From positions 1 through 37,783 of the forward strand of contig NZ_BILX01000068.1 of assembly GCF_004000785.1 (NCBI RefSeq): 37,783 nucleotides of DNA, in the 5' to 3' direction. This DNA comes from Paenibacillus ehimensis NBRC 15659 (lineage in GTDB: Bacteria > Bacillota > Bacilli > Paenibacillales > NBRC-103111). The first letter of the stretch is position 1. Each line of letters starts with the position of its first letter. Under the pieces are notes generated by a model, which worked only from the letters and a program-made list of their open reading frames with translations, made no database searches and was not told the origin of the DNA. The position numbers and the translations under genes are program-made. This document shows, one piece after another, positions 25,868-33,500 of this stretch.

Positions 25868-25891
25868 TTAGTTAAGAACGACCACCGACAT
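25868..25891 (-). CDS. Leader ORF of seven codons in the MutS2-like operon leader
   Basis: ATG 25891 with AAGGAG eight bases upstream encodes MSVVVLN then TAA. It overlaps the 5' strands of the two main helices (GATGTC and GTTCTTAACTAA), so a ribosome on it would disrupt both. Reads as a regulatory upstream ORF rather than a functional peptide. Confidence 0.5.
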   Translation of the reverse strand: MSVVVLN

Positions 25892-25922
25892 CAAAATCTC
25901 TCCTTAGGCAATAATTATCTTT

Positions 25923-25952
25923 ACTGTACCTTACTTCCCCATCAAATGTCAA
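25923..25952 (-). promoter_or_regulatory. Sigma-A promoter of the MutS2-like operon
   Basis: Minus strand TTGACA (25947-25952), 18-base spacer, TACAGT (25923-25928). Start point about 25916, just before the leader's ribosome binding site. Confidence 0.75.
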
Positions 25953-26015
25953 GTGCTGTAAAATTTCGCAGTACATCTCGGCTCTTTCGAGACTGTCGAT
26001 GCCGGGCATCCGAAA

Positions 26016-26065
26016 CAAAAAAAGCGGCGGTCCGGAGCCGCAAATCAAGCTCCAAACTGCCGCTT
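26016..26065 (-). terminator. Intrinsic terminator of the alpha/beta hydrolase gene
   Basis: Minus strand AAGCGGC pairs with GCCGCTT, inner GGAGC/GCTCC, followed by seven T. Confidence 0.8.
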
Positions 26066-26069
26066 CCTA

Positions 26070-26909
26070 TTATTGTTCCCCTGTGTGCTTCATGATCGCG
26101 TCGATCATACGATCCCAATCGTTATGGTGCAGCTCGTGCCCGATCCCTTCCAATGTGAGCAGAACGGCTCCCGGAATTTGGTTCGCAAGCGCCACCCCAT
26201 GCTCATAAGGCAAAATGGGATCCTCCGTTCCGTGAATGATCAGCGCGGGAGCTTCGATCTCGCGAACCCTCGCGATATACGATTCCCCGCCCGTTAACAG
26301 ACCGTGGTTGAACATGCTGGCTAAGCGGTTCGCCCTCCTTATTTCTTGGATAGCCAGACGTCTGATTCTTTTCTCATCAAACGGATGCTTGGAGCCCCTC
26401 AAAATCTTCCATTTTTCTACAGTCAAATCGATAGCTGCCTGATCGTTCGTCAAATCCACCTTGGCCGTATCGGCAAAGAAAGCTTCCACCTTCTCCTCCA
26501 TCGGCGGCAGACCCGGCGAGAAAGCCGACGTCATCACCAGCGTAGCGGTCAGCACGTTTTGCGGGTGCCGCAGCGCCACAAGCATCGTAAGCAGCCCGCC
26601 AAGCGACATGCCGACAAAATGAGCCTGCGGAATCCCGTACCCGTCAAGCACGCGAACCGCATCGTCCGCCATATCCTCCAAAGTATAGCCCGGCTGCCCC
26701 GGTTCATATGTCGTTGACCGCCCGACATCGCGGTTATCGTATCGGATCACGTACCTCCCCCGATCCGCCAGACGTTGGCAAAACTCGTCCTCCCACCAAA
26801 TCATCGATGCGGTGGCTCCCATGATCAGTAAAACGGCCGGATCGTTTGGATTTCCGAAGCTTTCGGTACATAATTCGATTCCGTCTACTCGCAGTATCTG
26901 TTCGTTCAT
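26070..26909 (-). CDS. Alpha/beta hydrolase (esterase, aclacinomycin-methylesterase-like)
   Basis: 279 residues, no signal peptide. Catalytic triad: S102 in GMSLGG, D230 in HGTEDPILP and H258 in GIGHELH; oxyanion region at LLIMGATAS. The RYDNRDVGRST stretch is common in esterases of the RdmC/EstB type. Substrate unknown; hydrolases of this branch include antibiotic-inactivating or tailoring esterases. ATG 26909 has GGGAGGA upstream. The 467-base region before it holds two terminators, a short ORF and a promoter, which suggests attenuation control. Confidence 0.85.
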   Translation of the reverse strand: MNEQILRVDGIELCTESFGNPNDPAVLLIMGATASMIWWEDEFCQRLADRGRYVIRYDNRDVGRSTTYEPGQPGYTLEDMADDAVRVLDGYGIPQAHFVGMSLGGLLTMLVALRHPQNVLTATLVMTSAFSPGLPPMEEKVEAFFADTAKVDLTNDQAAIDLTVEKWKILRGSKHPFDEKRIRRLAIQEIRRANRLASMFNHGLLTGGESYIARVREIEAPALIIHGTEDPILPYEHGVALANQIPGAVLLTLEGIGHELHHNDWDRMIDAIMKHTGEQ

Positions 26910-26930
26910 AGTCTGATTCCTCCCAAGATT

Positions 26931-26959
26931 AAAAATAAAAACACTGGCTGCTGCCTGTG
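26931..26959 (-). terminator. Second terminator in the hydrolase leader
   Basis: Minus strand CACAGGC pairs with GCCAGTG (one A-A mismatch) followed by TTTTTATTTTT, about 20 bases before the hydrolase ATG. Confidence 0.55.
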
Positions 26960-27089
26960 CCTGGAGTCATCGGAAAAGGACGTACGTATCCCCTTAGGAA
27001 GAACCTTCCCTGTTCCGACCTACGTCAAAATCAGGGCAGTCTTCAGCGGATGGATTACCGGCCGCGGTATTACGGTTTGCGGGCATGAC

Positions 27090-27119
27090 AAAAAGAGGGC
27101 CGATTCGTCCCTCCCTCTT
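27090..27119 (-). terminator. Intrinsic terminator between the AraC and hydrolase genes
   Basis: Minus strand AAGAGGG pairs with CCCTCTT, followed by TTT. It could end the AraC transcript or act as the first attenuator of the hydrolase leader. Confidence 0.7.
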
Positions 27120-27216
27120 ATAGCTATATTTCGCGTATAACTAAACAGGGTTACCCGTATATGCAGGCAGACCAATCCCGATCACTCTGTACACAGACAG
27201 AGCCTTTGAGCACTAT

Positions 27217-27261
27217 TTAATTCGTAGTCCCAAATACACCGGAATTGGAAATGTCTAACAC
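27217..27261 (-). CDS. Possible leader peptide of 14 residues upstream of the hydrolase
   Basis: GTG 27261 with GGAGGG six bases upstream encodes MLDISNSGVFGTTN then TAA. Its ribosome binding site lies in AGGGTTAC, which can pair with GTAACCCT downstream. ACAGAGC/GCTCTGT and CTCTGT/ACAGAG are competing helices in the same leader. The terminator at 27090 follows. Confidence 0.4.
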   Translation of the reverse strand: MLDISNSGVFGTTN

Positions 27262-27292
27262 ACGTAACCCTCCGCTCTGTTAAATTTATCCT

Positions 27293-27321
27293 ATCTTAAC
27301 ACAGCATTCGGTTCATCGCAA
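27293..27321 (-). promoter_or_regulatory. Probable promoter of the hydrolase leader
   Basis: Minus strand TTGCGA, 17-base spacer, TAAGAT. It lies between the AraC stop and the short ORF. TGTTAA/TTAACA arms flank the -10. Confidence 0.45.
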
Positions 27322-27376
27322 CGATATGTTTCTTGTTTACTTAAATGCTATGTGAACTCGACGCTGTAAAGGTGCG

Positions 27377-28342
27377 TTATTGTGCGGCATCTCTGGCATA
27401 GTCGCTCGGATTCACGCCATACGTCTTCTTGAATAAAGCCGCAAAATGACTGAAGTTATTATAGCCTACCAGAGACGCGGCTTGACTGACGTTCAGCGAG
27501 CCGTTCTCCAACAGCATCCTGGCTTTCTCCATCCGCTGCTGGCGGACGAATTCGAAGACGGTCATCCCGAATACCTCCTTAAAGCCAACCTTTAATTTAT
27601 AGTCGTTGAGGCTGATTTTACGCGATAAGGCAAGCAGGCTTGGCGGCTGCGCCAGCGTCTGCAGCAAAATATCTCTGGCACTGTAGATTTTATCGATATC
27701 TTCCGTTCTCAAGCTGGAGCTTTTCCTCGCCCGGCTCTCGTCCGCTTCGTAAATAAACGACGCCAGCAGCTCGAGGCACTTCCCCTCCAGAAAAAGCCGC
27801 TTGGCCGAGCCGCCGTACGGGCAGCTCTGCAGCTGCTGCACCAGAACCTGAAGCTTGGGACCGATCAAGTCTTCATAGCAGAAGAAGGACTGTTCCATCC
27901 GGACATCCAGCTCTTGAAAAAGAGGCCGCCAGAGCCGGGCGTCCAGGCGCAGCTCCGCATGCACGATCCGTTTATTTTTCCTATGCTCCGCATGGACACG
28001 AATATCGTTAAAGTAAACGAGCTGCGCGGAGCCGGACTCGCTCGATACTTCCCTCCGCTGGCCTTCCGCGGACCAGCAGCCGTTCCCCTCGATATTCAGC
28101 GCAAGCTCAAGATGCGGATACCGGACGCCGATGTCAAAGGTTACATCCTCCCGCCAGATCATATCGCTCAACTGCAGCTCCATACCGTCCTGAAGCCGGA
28201 TGAAGGAAAATTGCCCTTCGCCGTATTCCGGCAAGATCGTTCCCGCTTGTTCATAAGGCTCCGTCTGCGGAGCAGCGTTCAAATAGCTGCACACGTTCGT
28301 CGTCATCTCGTTAAGCCCGGCAAACTCTGCCCGAATGTTCAT
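27377..28342 (-). CDS. AraC-family regulator, probably iron/siderophore-responsive
   Basis: 321 residues from ATG 28342 (AGGGGGG just upstream); in-frame starts at 28369 and 28384 are possible. The C-terminal 100 residues hold two helix-turn-helices (ALSRKISLNDYKLKVGFKEVFG and VSQAASLVGYNNFSHFAALFKKTYG) typical of AraC. The N-terminal half resembles PchR/YbtA-type sensor domains. A Fur box precedes it, and the two ABC half-transporters upstream on the same strand match the known pairing of such regulators with siderophore uptake genes. It probably activates them when the ferric siderophore is bound. Confidence 0.8.
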   Translation of the reverse strand: MNIRAEFAGLNEMTTNVCSYLNAAPQTEPYEQAGTILPEYGEGQFSFIRLQDGMELQLSDMIWREDVTFDIGVRYPHLELALNIEGNGCWSAEGQRREVSSESGSAQLVYFNDIRVHAEHRKNKRIVHAELRLDARLWRPLFQELDVRMEQSFFCYEDLIGPKLQVLVQQLQSCPYGGSAKRLFLEGKCLELLASFIYEADESRARKSSSLRTEDIDKIYSARDILLQTLAQPPSLLALSRKISLNDYKLKVGFKEVFGMTVFEFVRQQRMEKARMLLENGSLNVSQAASLVGYNNFSHFAALFKKTYGVNPSDYARDAAQ

Positions 28343-28395
28343 CGTTCCCCCCTGGCAAATCTCTTCCATGATGTAAAATCGCACCTCGTATGTAT

Positions 28396-28414
28396 GATAT
28401 TGATAATCATTTTC
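28396..28414. promoter_or_regulatory. Fur box upstream of the AraC gene
   Basis: GATATTGATAATCATTTTC matches the 19-bp Fur consensus GATAATGATAATCATTATC at 17 positions. It lies just downstream of the AraC promoter, so iron-loaded Fur would block transcription. Confidence 0.8.
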
Positions 28415-28424
28415 AATAAGTTAT

Positions 28425-28452
28425 AGTATATCATATCCCCTTTTCGATTCAA
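28425..28452 (-). promoter_or_regulatory. Sigma-A promoter of the AraC gene
   Basis: Minus strand TTGAAT, 16-base spacer, TATACT. The Fur box begins about ten bases downstream. Confidence 0.55.
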
Positions 28453-28453
28453 C

Positions 28454-28478
28454 AAAAAATCCAGCGCCAGGCTGGATT
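28454..28478 (-). terminator. Intrinsic terminator of the ABC transporter operon
   Basis: Minus strand AATCCAGC pairs with GCTGGATT followed by TTTT. It overlaps the -35 region of the AraC promoter. Confidence 0.75.
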
Positions 28479-28524
28479 AGAGGTTGTAACAAGCGGTCTA
28501 TGACATCTGCTGTAGCAGGTCCGC

Positions 28525-30261
28525 TCAAGAAGAGATGCTCCAGCCTCCGGTTTGCTGCTGCAAATTCCAGAGCCGGGCGTACAAGCCTCCGCGCTTCAGC
28601 AGGTCGTTATGCCGCCCCTGCTCGACCACGCGGCCGCTATCCAACACGATGATGTTGTCGGCGTTCTTTATCGTTTTCAGACGATGCGCGATAACGATGA
28701 CCGTCCGCCCTTGGACCAGATGGTCGATCGCGCGCTGAATCTCCACCTCGTTTTCCGGGTCCAGGGAAGCCGTCGCCTCGTCGAGCAGGACGATCGGGGC
28801 ATTCTTCAGAATTGCCCGCGCGATGGATATCCGCTGCTTTTCCCCGCCCGATAACGTGCTGCCTCCCTCGCCTACCATTGTATCGTAGCCTTGCGGCAGC
28901 TTCATGATAAACTCGTGGCAGCAGGCCAGCCGGGCCGCTTCCTCCACCTGCTGCTGCGTGGCGCCGCTCCGTCCGAAGCGGATATTGTTGCCGATCGTGT
29001 CCTGGAATAGATAGACATCCTGGAACACCATCGACACCTTGCGCAGCAGCGCTTCCGGGTCCATGCTCCGCATATCCTGCCCTCCGAGCAGCACCTTTCC
29101 TTCGACGGGATCGTAGAAGCGGGCGGCCAGCCGAAGAATCGTACTTTTTCCGCTTCCCGACGGACCGACCAGCGCGGTGAACGAACCGGCAGGCATCCGG
29201 ACGCTGATGTTTTTGAGCGTGGATTGCTCGTTGTAGCCGAAGGTGACCTGCCGCAGCTCGACATCGTGCTCCCCGGGAGGAAGCTCGCCGCCCGCCATGC
29301 CCGGTTCTTTCAGCAATTGTACGATGCGCTCGCCGGCCTGCTCGTGATAGCGGAACTCCGCGTAGTTCACGAGCGCGGTCGTGAGAGGATCGAAAATCCG
29401 CGTTCCGATGAGCAAAAACGCAACCAGCGTCATCACGTCGAGCTTGCCGCCCAGCAGCAGATGAACCCCTACGATCACCATCAGGGTCAGCCCGGCGCGG
29501 ATGAGGGCGATGGCACTCAGCACGATCGGTCCAAGCAGCCCTTCGATCCGGATACTGTGCCGCATCAGCTCCTTGAACGATTTTTCCAGCCGGACGAAGC
29601 GCTCGCCCGTAATATTGTAAGCTTTAATGACCCGGATGCCGTTCAAATACTCCTGAAGACGGTTCGCGGCGTCAAGTTTGGCCCGCATATGGCTGGCCCC
29701 CAGCTTCCGCTGAATGCGGGAGGTGAGAAGCACCAGAGCCACCGCCACCGGAAAAGCGGCAAACATGGCAGCCGCCATGCGCCAGTCCAAAACGGAAAGC
29801 CCGGCAAGGGCCAGCACCGGCATGACCAAGGCGCCGAGCATCTGCGGCACGAGATGCGAGATGCCGTGCTCCACCAGCGTAAAATCCCCCATCATCATAT
29901 TCGCCAAATCGCCGGGGTCACGACGGTTCAAGTAGCCGAGGGAAAGCTTACGCAAATGCTCGGCCAACTGAGCGCGTCCTTCTGCAGCGGTCTCGTAGGC
30001 CCCCCGGAACTGGGCGCGGTAGGCCGGCACTTCGCAAAAGAACAAAACAACCAGCGCGGCCGCCATGCCCCCGCAGACCCACCAAAGCCCCGCTACATCC
30101 AATGGCGCGCCCGGATGAACGAACGGCTCGAAGATCAGTCTCGCGCCTCCGACCAGCAGGGCAAAAGGCGCGATCGCCATCAGGTTGGCGAGCGTCGTAT
30201 ACAATACGGGCTTGATCAGCTTCTTCGGCTGGCCCGCGGTGATGTTATGAAGCAGACTCAT
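28525..30261 (-). CDS. ABC half-transporter (TMD-NBD), YbtPQ/IrtAB-type siderophore uptake, subunit 2
   Basis: 578 residues. Six membrane segments (about 15-300) in an exporter-type fold, then the ATPase: Walker A GPSGSGKST (about 370), signature LSGGEKQRISIARA, Walker B IVLLDEATASLDPENE and switch His in IAHRL. It overlaps the first subunit by four bases, so the two form a heterodimer. Proteins of this branch (YbtP/YbtQ, IrtA/IrtB) have exporter architecture but import ferric siderophores. The Fur box upstream and the AraC gene downstream support that role; an unrelated export role is the alternative. Confidence 0.8.
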   Translation of the reverse strand: MSLLHNITAGQPKKLIKPVLYTTLANLMAIAPFALLVGGARLIFEPFVHPGAPLDVAGLWWVCGGMAAALVVLFFCEVPAYRAQFRGAYETAAEGRAQLAEHLRKLSLGYLNRRDPGDLANMMMGDFTLVEHGISHLVPQMLGALVMPVLALAGLSVLDWRMAAAMFAAFPVAVALVLLTSRIQRKLGASHMRAKLDAANRLQEYLNGIRVIKAYNITGERFVRLEKSFKELMRHSIRIEGLLGPIVLSAIALIRAGLTLMVIVGVHLLLGGKLDVMTLVAFLLIGTRIFDPLTTALVNYAEFRYHEQAGERIVQLLKEPGMAGGELPPGEHDVELRQVTFGYNEQSTLKNISVRMPAGSFTALVGPSGSGKSTILRLAARFYDPVEGKVLLGGQDMRSMDPEALLRKVSMVFQDVYLFQDTIGNNIRFGRSGATQQQVEEAARLACCHEFIMKLPQGYDTMVGEGGSTLSGGEKQRISIARAILKNAPIVLLDEATASLDPENEVEIQRAIDHLVQGRTVIVIAHRLKTIKNADNIIVLDSGRVVEQGRHNDLLKRGGLYARLWNLQQQTGGWSISS

Positions 30262-32063
30262 GCCTTCACCCCTCCCGTTTCAATCTGCCATTGCCCTGCA
30301 TCCGTGTACGCCCGCCACATTCTGGCATACAAGCCGTTCGCGGCAACGAGTCCGTCATGCGTTCCCCGCTCTTCGAGCCGGCCGGCGTTCAGCACGATAA
30401 TCTGATCGGCATCCCGGATCGAGGAAAGCCGGTGCGCGATCACGATGACCGTTTTTCCCTGCATCAGCTGCTTCAGCGCCTGCTGCATCTCATACTCGTT
30501 CTCGGGATCGGCGAAGGCGGTCGCCTCATCCAGCACCAGAATGGGGGCATCCTTCAAGATCGCCCGGGCCACCGCGATCCGCTGCTCCTCGCCGCCCGAC
30601 AAGTATACGCCCCCTTCCCCGATCAAGGTGTCGTACCCTTGGGGGAGCCTGCCGATAAACTCATGACATTGAGCCGCCTGCGCTGCGGCGTACACTTCCT
30701 CCGCCGACGCTCCGGGCCGCCCGACGGCGATATTGTTGTAAAGCGTATCGTAGAACAAGAACGTTTCCTGAAAAACGAAAGCGACGGTGTTCATCAGATC
30801 GGCCGAGGCCATCTCGCGGATGTCTATGCCGCCGATGCGGATGCTTCCTTCACTTACATCCCAGAACCGGGGAATGAGATTGGCGGCCGTGGACTTGCCG
30901 GAGCCTGACGGACCGACCAATGCCGTTACCTTGCCCTGCCGGGCGTTGAACGAAAGATCGGACAGCGCTTCGCTCCGGGATGATCTGCCTTCCGCCCCGT
31001 AGGAGAAGGAGACATTGTGGAAAGTCAAGTCGTACGCAGTCGGCTTTCTCGGAGTCTCCGGCTCCCGTACCGGCTCCTCCGCCAAAATGCGGTCGATCCG
31101 TTCGACCCCCTCGTGAATATCGCGGAGCGAGGAGCTGATATTCATAATTTTGAACATCGGGGCGGAGATGCCTGGAGCCATGATCAGAAAAAACAGCAGA
31201 ACCGAGGCAAACGCCACGCTGCCCGGGTCCCGGGCCAGCAGAAAGACGCCGACCGGCAGTATAAACGCCGCAAACGAGCTGAGTATGACTTTAAAGATCA
31301 GGTACCCGTTCTGAAATTGGTCCGTATAGTTGACGCAATAATCCCGGTAGCGGATCATGTCGTCGTAAAACTTGCGAAACGAATGGACCGTCTGCCCGAA
31401 CACCTTCACCGCCGGCATCCCCCGCACATATTGAACCGCCGAGCCGCTCATCCGCTCCAAAGAATCGTAGTACAGCTTAACGTTCTTCTTGGACTTTTCT
31501 CCCGTCGAGAGCACAATCTGCACGGTGAAACCTGCCGCAATGGGAATGAGGCAGGCCAACGCCAGCCATCCGTTCAACGCGAACATCGCGACGATCATCA
31601 CCAGGGTCGTCACCGCCACATGAATAAGATCCGGGAGCTGATGCGCGACGAAGGTTTCCACCTTTTCCACGTTTTGCTCCAGCGTCTTCTTGACGACGCC
31701 CGTCGAGGTGCCGTTCAGCCAGCCAAGCGGCAGCCGTCCGATATGGTTGGACAGCTTGACGCGCAGACCGTACAAGATCCGGAACGCCGCCATATGGGAG
31801 AACATCCCTCCCCCATACATCAGCAGCAGGCTTCCAAGTAAGCCCAATAGCGCAACGATCCCCCAGCGGATCATCCCCGGTCCGTCGGCCGAAGCCGGAT
31901 TGGTCGCATGCTCCAACAGCTCGCGGATCACAAAATATACCGATACGTAAGGAATCAGAAGGCAGACCGCGCTCAGTGCCGACAAAATGCCGGAAACGAT
32001 CAGCAGGCCGCGCTTCTCGCCCGCAATCTCGAGCAATCTTGCGATTCCGTTTTTTCGGTTCAC
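30258..32063 (-). CDS. ABC half-transporter (TMD-NBD), YbtPQ/IrtAB-type siderophore uptake, subunit 1
   Basis: 601 residues from GTG 32063, which has GAGGAGGG six bases upstream; the open frame up to 32276 would add 71 residues unlike any transporter N-terminus and run through the Fur site. Six membrane segments, then Walker A GPSGSGKST, signature LSGGEEQRIAVARA, and LVLDEATAFADPENE. The EATAFADPENE form is typical of YbtP/IrtB-like siderophore transporters. First gene of the Fur-controlled operon. Confidence 0.8.
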   Translation of the reverse strand: MNRKNGIARLLEIAGEKRGLLIVSGILSALSAVCLLIPYVSVYFVIRELLEHATNPASADGPGMIRWGIVALLGLLGSLLLMYGGGMFSHMAAFRILYGLRVKLSNHIGRLPLGWLNGTSTGVVKKTLEQNVEKVETFVAHQLPDLIHVAVTTLVMIVAMFALNGWLALACLIPIAAGFTVQIVLSTGEKSKKNVKLYYDSLERMSGSAVQYVRGMPAVKVFGQTVHSFRKFYDDMIRYRDYCVNYTDQFQNGYLIFKVILSSFAAFILPVGVFLLARDPGSVAFASVLLFFLIMAPGISAPMFKIMNISSSLRDIHEGVERIDRILAEEPVREPETPRKPTAYDLTFHNVSFSYGAEGRSSRSEALSDLSFNARQGKVTALVGPSGSGKSTAANLIPRFWDVSEGSIRIGGIDIREMASADLMNTVAFVFQETFLFYDTLYNNIAVGRPGASAEEVYAAAQAAQCHEFIGRLPQGYDTLIGEGGVYLSGGEEQRIAVARAILKDAPILVLDEATAFADPENEYEMQQALKQLMQGKTVIVIAHRLSSIRDADQIIVLNAGRLEERGTHDGLVAANGLYARMWRAYTDAGQWQIETGGVKA

Positions 32064-32095
32064 ATCTATCCCTCCTCTTCGTTGGACCTGCTCAT

Positions 32096-32110
32096 TGATA
32101 AAGATTATCA
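32096..32110. promoter_or_regulatory. Fur box upstream of the ABC transporter operon
   Basis: TGATAAAGATTATCA fits the 7-1-7 Fur core TGATAATNATTATCA at 14 of 15 bases, 33 bases before the transporter start. GATAAT on the minus strand within it may be part of the -10. Confidence 0.75.
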
Positions 32111-32700
32111 CCGCGACTTTTCTTTGTCTCCCGGAGGACGGATTATTTATGCGGTTGTACGGATAATCGCAGTTGTTGTTAAGCAGATTTCGAGGAAGGG
32201 GTACGGCACCGCGTTTTGTGGCCGGGATGTAGACAAGGATACGACGATGCTGCGGAATAATTGTAAGCGCGTTCAAAATATAGGCTCAAGAGCCGGCTTT
32301 GTGATGCCCGAAATCACCCGATCCTTTTTTTGGCAACAACAATTCGTCCGGTGCTCATGGCCTGTTCTTCGAGAGGAGGTTACTCTATCGTTGAAACCGG
32401 CGGGGTTATGCTTCGAGGCAAACAATTTTGTGTATATGCAGCTTCGTCCTTGATGTGAGATGCTCAAACTAGAGGAAGTGCGATGCGCTATACCGGCCGA
32501 ATTGGTCGAATCGCCTAATATAGAGAACCTGCGGTGTGATATCGAGCCGATTGCGGGGAGCATGAACATTTTTCGACACACTTAGATGCTCCCCAGTTCC
32601 GCTATGCCCCCACCACCATCTTCAAGACTCCGCTTAAAGCACCTGCGTTCCTCTATTTTCTAACCAGCCCAGACGGGTCGAGGTTAACAAGCCCGTTATA
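32111..32700. other. Intergenic region without an assigned gene
   Basis: About 590 bases. It holds a cre-like TGTAAGCGCGTTCA at 32262-32275 (13 of 14 to consensus), with no suitable gene next to it. It also holds a short plus-strand ORF at 32391-32453 (TTG start, AGGAGG ten bases upstream, LKPAGLCFEANNFVYMQLRP) and a 9-bp inverted repeat GGGGAGCAT/ATGCTCCCC (32555-32594). None is strong alone. The region may be a remnant of lost genes. Confidence 0.3.
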
Positions 32701-33339
32701 CTACTCCGTTCCGGGCTCGTCCCAGCCTTCCCTGCGCCGTCTCCGTTTGACGAACAAGGTCATCAGCGCCGATACGGCCAACCCGCCGACGAAGCCGCCG
32801 GCATGGGCGTAAATGTCGACATTCGGGATAATGAAGGAATAAACGAAGCCGATGATCACAATGGTCCATACCGTTTGTTTCGTCTGGTAGTCGATCAGAT
32901 CGCGGCGGAATACGGATAAGTACAGGTAAGCGGCATACACGCCGTAGATCGCTCCCGATGCCCCCGCTCCGATATAGTAGTCCGAGTTCAACCAGGCGCT
33001 CGCCACATTCCCGGCGATTCCGCTGGCAAGATAGAACGCCGCGTAGCGCCAGACGCCGAGCATGCGCTCAAGCGGCGCAGCAAACACGTACAAGGCAAAG
33101 CTGTTAAAAAGCAGATGCTGGAACCCGATATGCACGAAGATGGACGTCACATAGCGCCACGGTTCCGGCTCGAAGCCCGGAATGCCGAACATGGCGCCGA
33201 ACCGGAGCAGCGTTTCGCTGTCTTTGGACGATCCGTACCACTCCATGGCCGCCATCACCAGCAATTGAATCAAGATGATGGCCGTTGTCACAGGATAAAG
33301 CCGAATGTACTGACCCAAGCTTTCCCTACGCGCAAACAT
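32701..33339 (-). CDS. Rhomboid-family intramembrane serine protease
   Basis: 212 residues with about six membrane segments. The catalytic dyad is S128 in GAGASGAIYG and H179 in YAHAGGF; HIGFQHLLFNS (70-80) is the conserved oxyanion/L1 region. A basic tail (KRRRRREGW) follows the last segment. Rhomboids cleave single-pass membrane proteins within the bilayer; the substrate is unknown. It lies upstream of an unassigned region with no clear terminator. Confidence 0.9.
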   Translation of the reverse strand: MFARRESLGQYIRLYPVTTAIILIQLLVMAAMEWYGSSKDSETLLRFGAMFGIPGFEPEPWRYVTSIFVHIGFQHLLFNSFALYVFAAPLERMLGVWRYAAFYLASGIAGNVASAWLNSDYYIGAGASGAIYGVYAAYLYLSVFRRDLIDYQTKQTVWTIVIIGFVYSFIIPNVDIYAHAGGFVGGLAVSALMTLFVKRRRRREGWDEPGTE

Positions 33340-33430
33340 GTACTCGCTTCCCTTCCCTGCGATGCAAAAGTATCTCCTAATTATAGCGGGTTATGCGACT
33401 ATTGTGAAATCAGCGCCCCAAACAGCGAAT

Positions 33431-33459
33431 AAAAAAGGAGATGCCCGAACGGCACCTCC
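33431..33459 (-). terminator. Intrinsic terminator of the UvrA-like gene
   Basis: Minus strand GGAGGTGCC pairs with GGCATCTCC over a short loop, followed by TTTTTT. Confidence 0.8.
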
Positions 33460-33500
33460 TCCTACAGACGGCTTATGACGGAACGCCCTGCATGCCGACT

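Larger units (their letters stand above)
25610..25916 (-). ncRNA. Structured leader RNA (about 300 nt) of the MutS2-like operon
   Basis: Helices on the minus strand, in order: TTTTGATGTC with GACATCAAAA (10 bp, closes the whole leader; plus-strand 25887-25896 and 25650-25659); GTTCTTAACTAAT with ATTAGTTAAGAAC (13 bp; 25867-25879 and 25765-25777); CAATG/ATAGG with CCTAT/CATTG; GCGCC with GGCGC enclosing an 11-bp ATCCGTGCTGA/TCAGCGCGGAT helix. TGCCTAA near the 5' end also matches TTAGGCA near 25662, which would cross the closing helix (pseudoknot or switch). Not recognised as T-box, SAM, TPP, c-di-AMP, 6S, RNase P or SRP RNA. Either a riboswitch-like attenuator or a leader-peptide-controlled one. 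Confidence 0.75.

Noticed and set aside
25586..25916. T-box, 6S RNA, RNase P, SRP RNA or retron ncRNA as identity of the leader
   Set aside because: No GGGTGGNACCGCG element, no conserved cores of those RNAs, and no reverse transcriptase gene nearby. GTTCTTAAC resembles the start of Bacillus rnpB, but the rest does not.
26990..27086. A 30-codon minus-strand ORF (MPANRNTAAGNPSAEDC...) between the two hydrolase-leader terminators
   Set aside because: No ribosome binding site before the ATG; it starts directly after the terminator T run.
27040..27090. GCCGCGGTATTAC resembles the 16S rRNA 530-loop sequence
   Set aside because: The similarity is limited to about 13 bases with one mismatch and no neighbouring rRNA sequence; chance is likely.
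30258..32276. Longer form of ABC subunit 1 starting at 32276
   Set aside because: The extra 71 residues do not resemble a transporter N-terminus and would read through the Fur box; GTG 32063 has a strong ribosome binding site.
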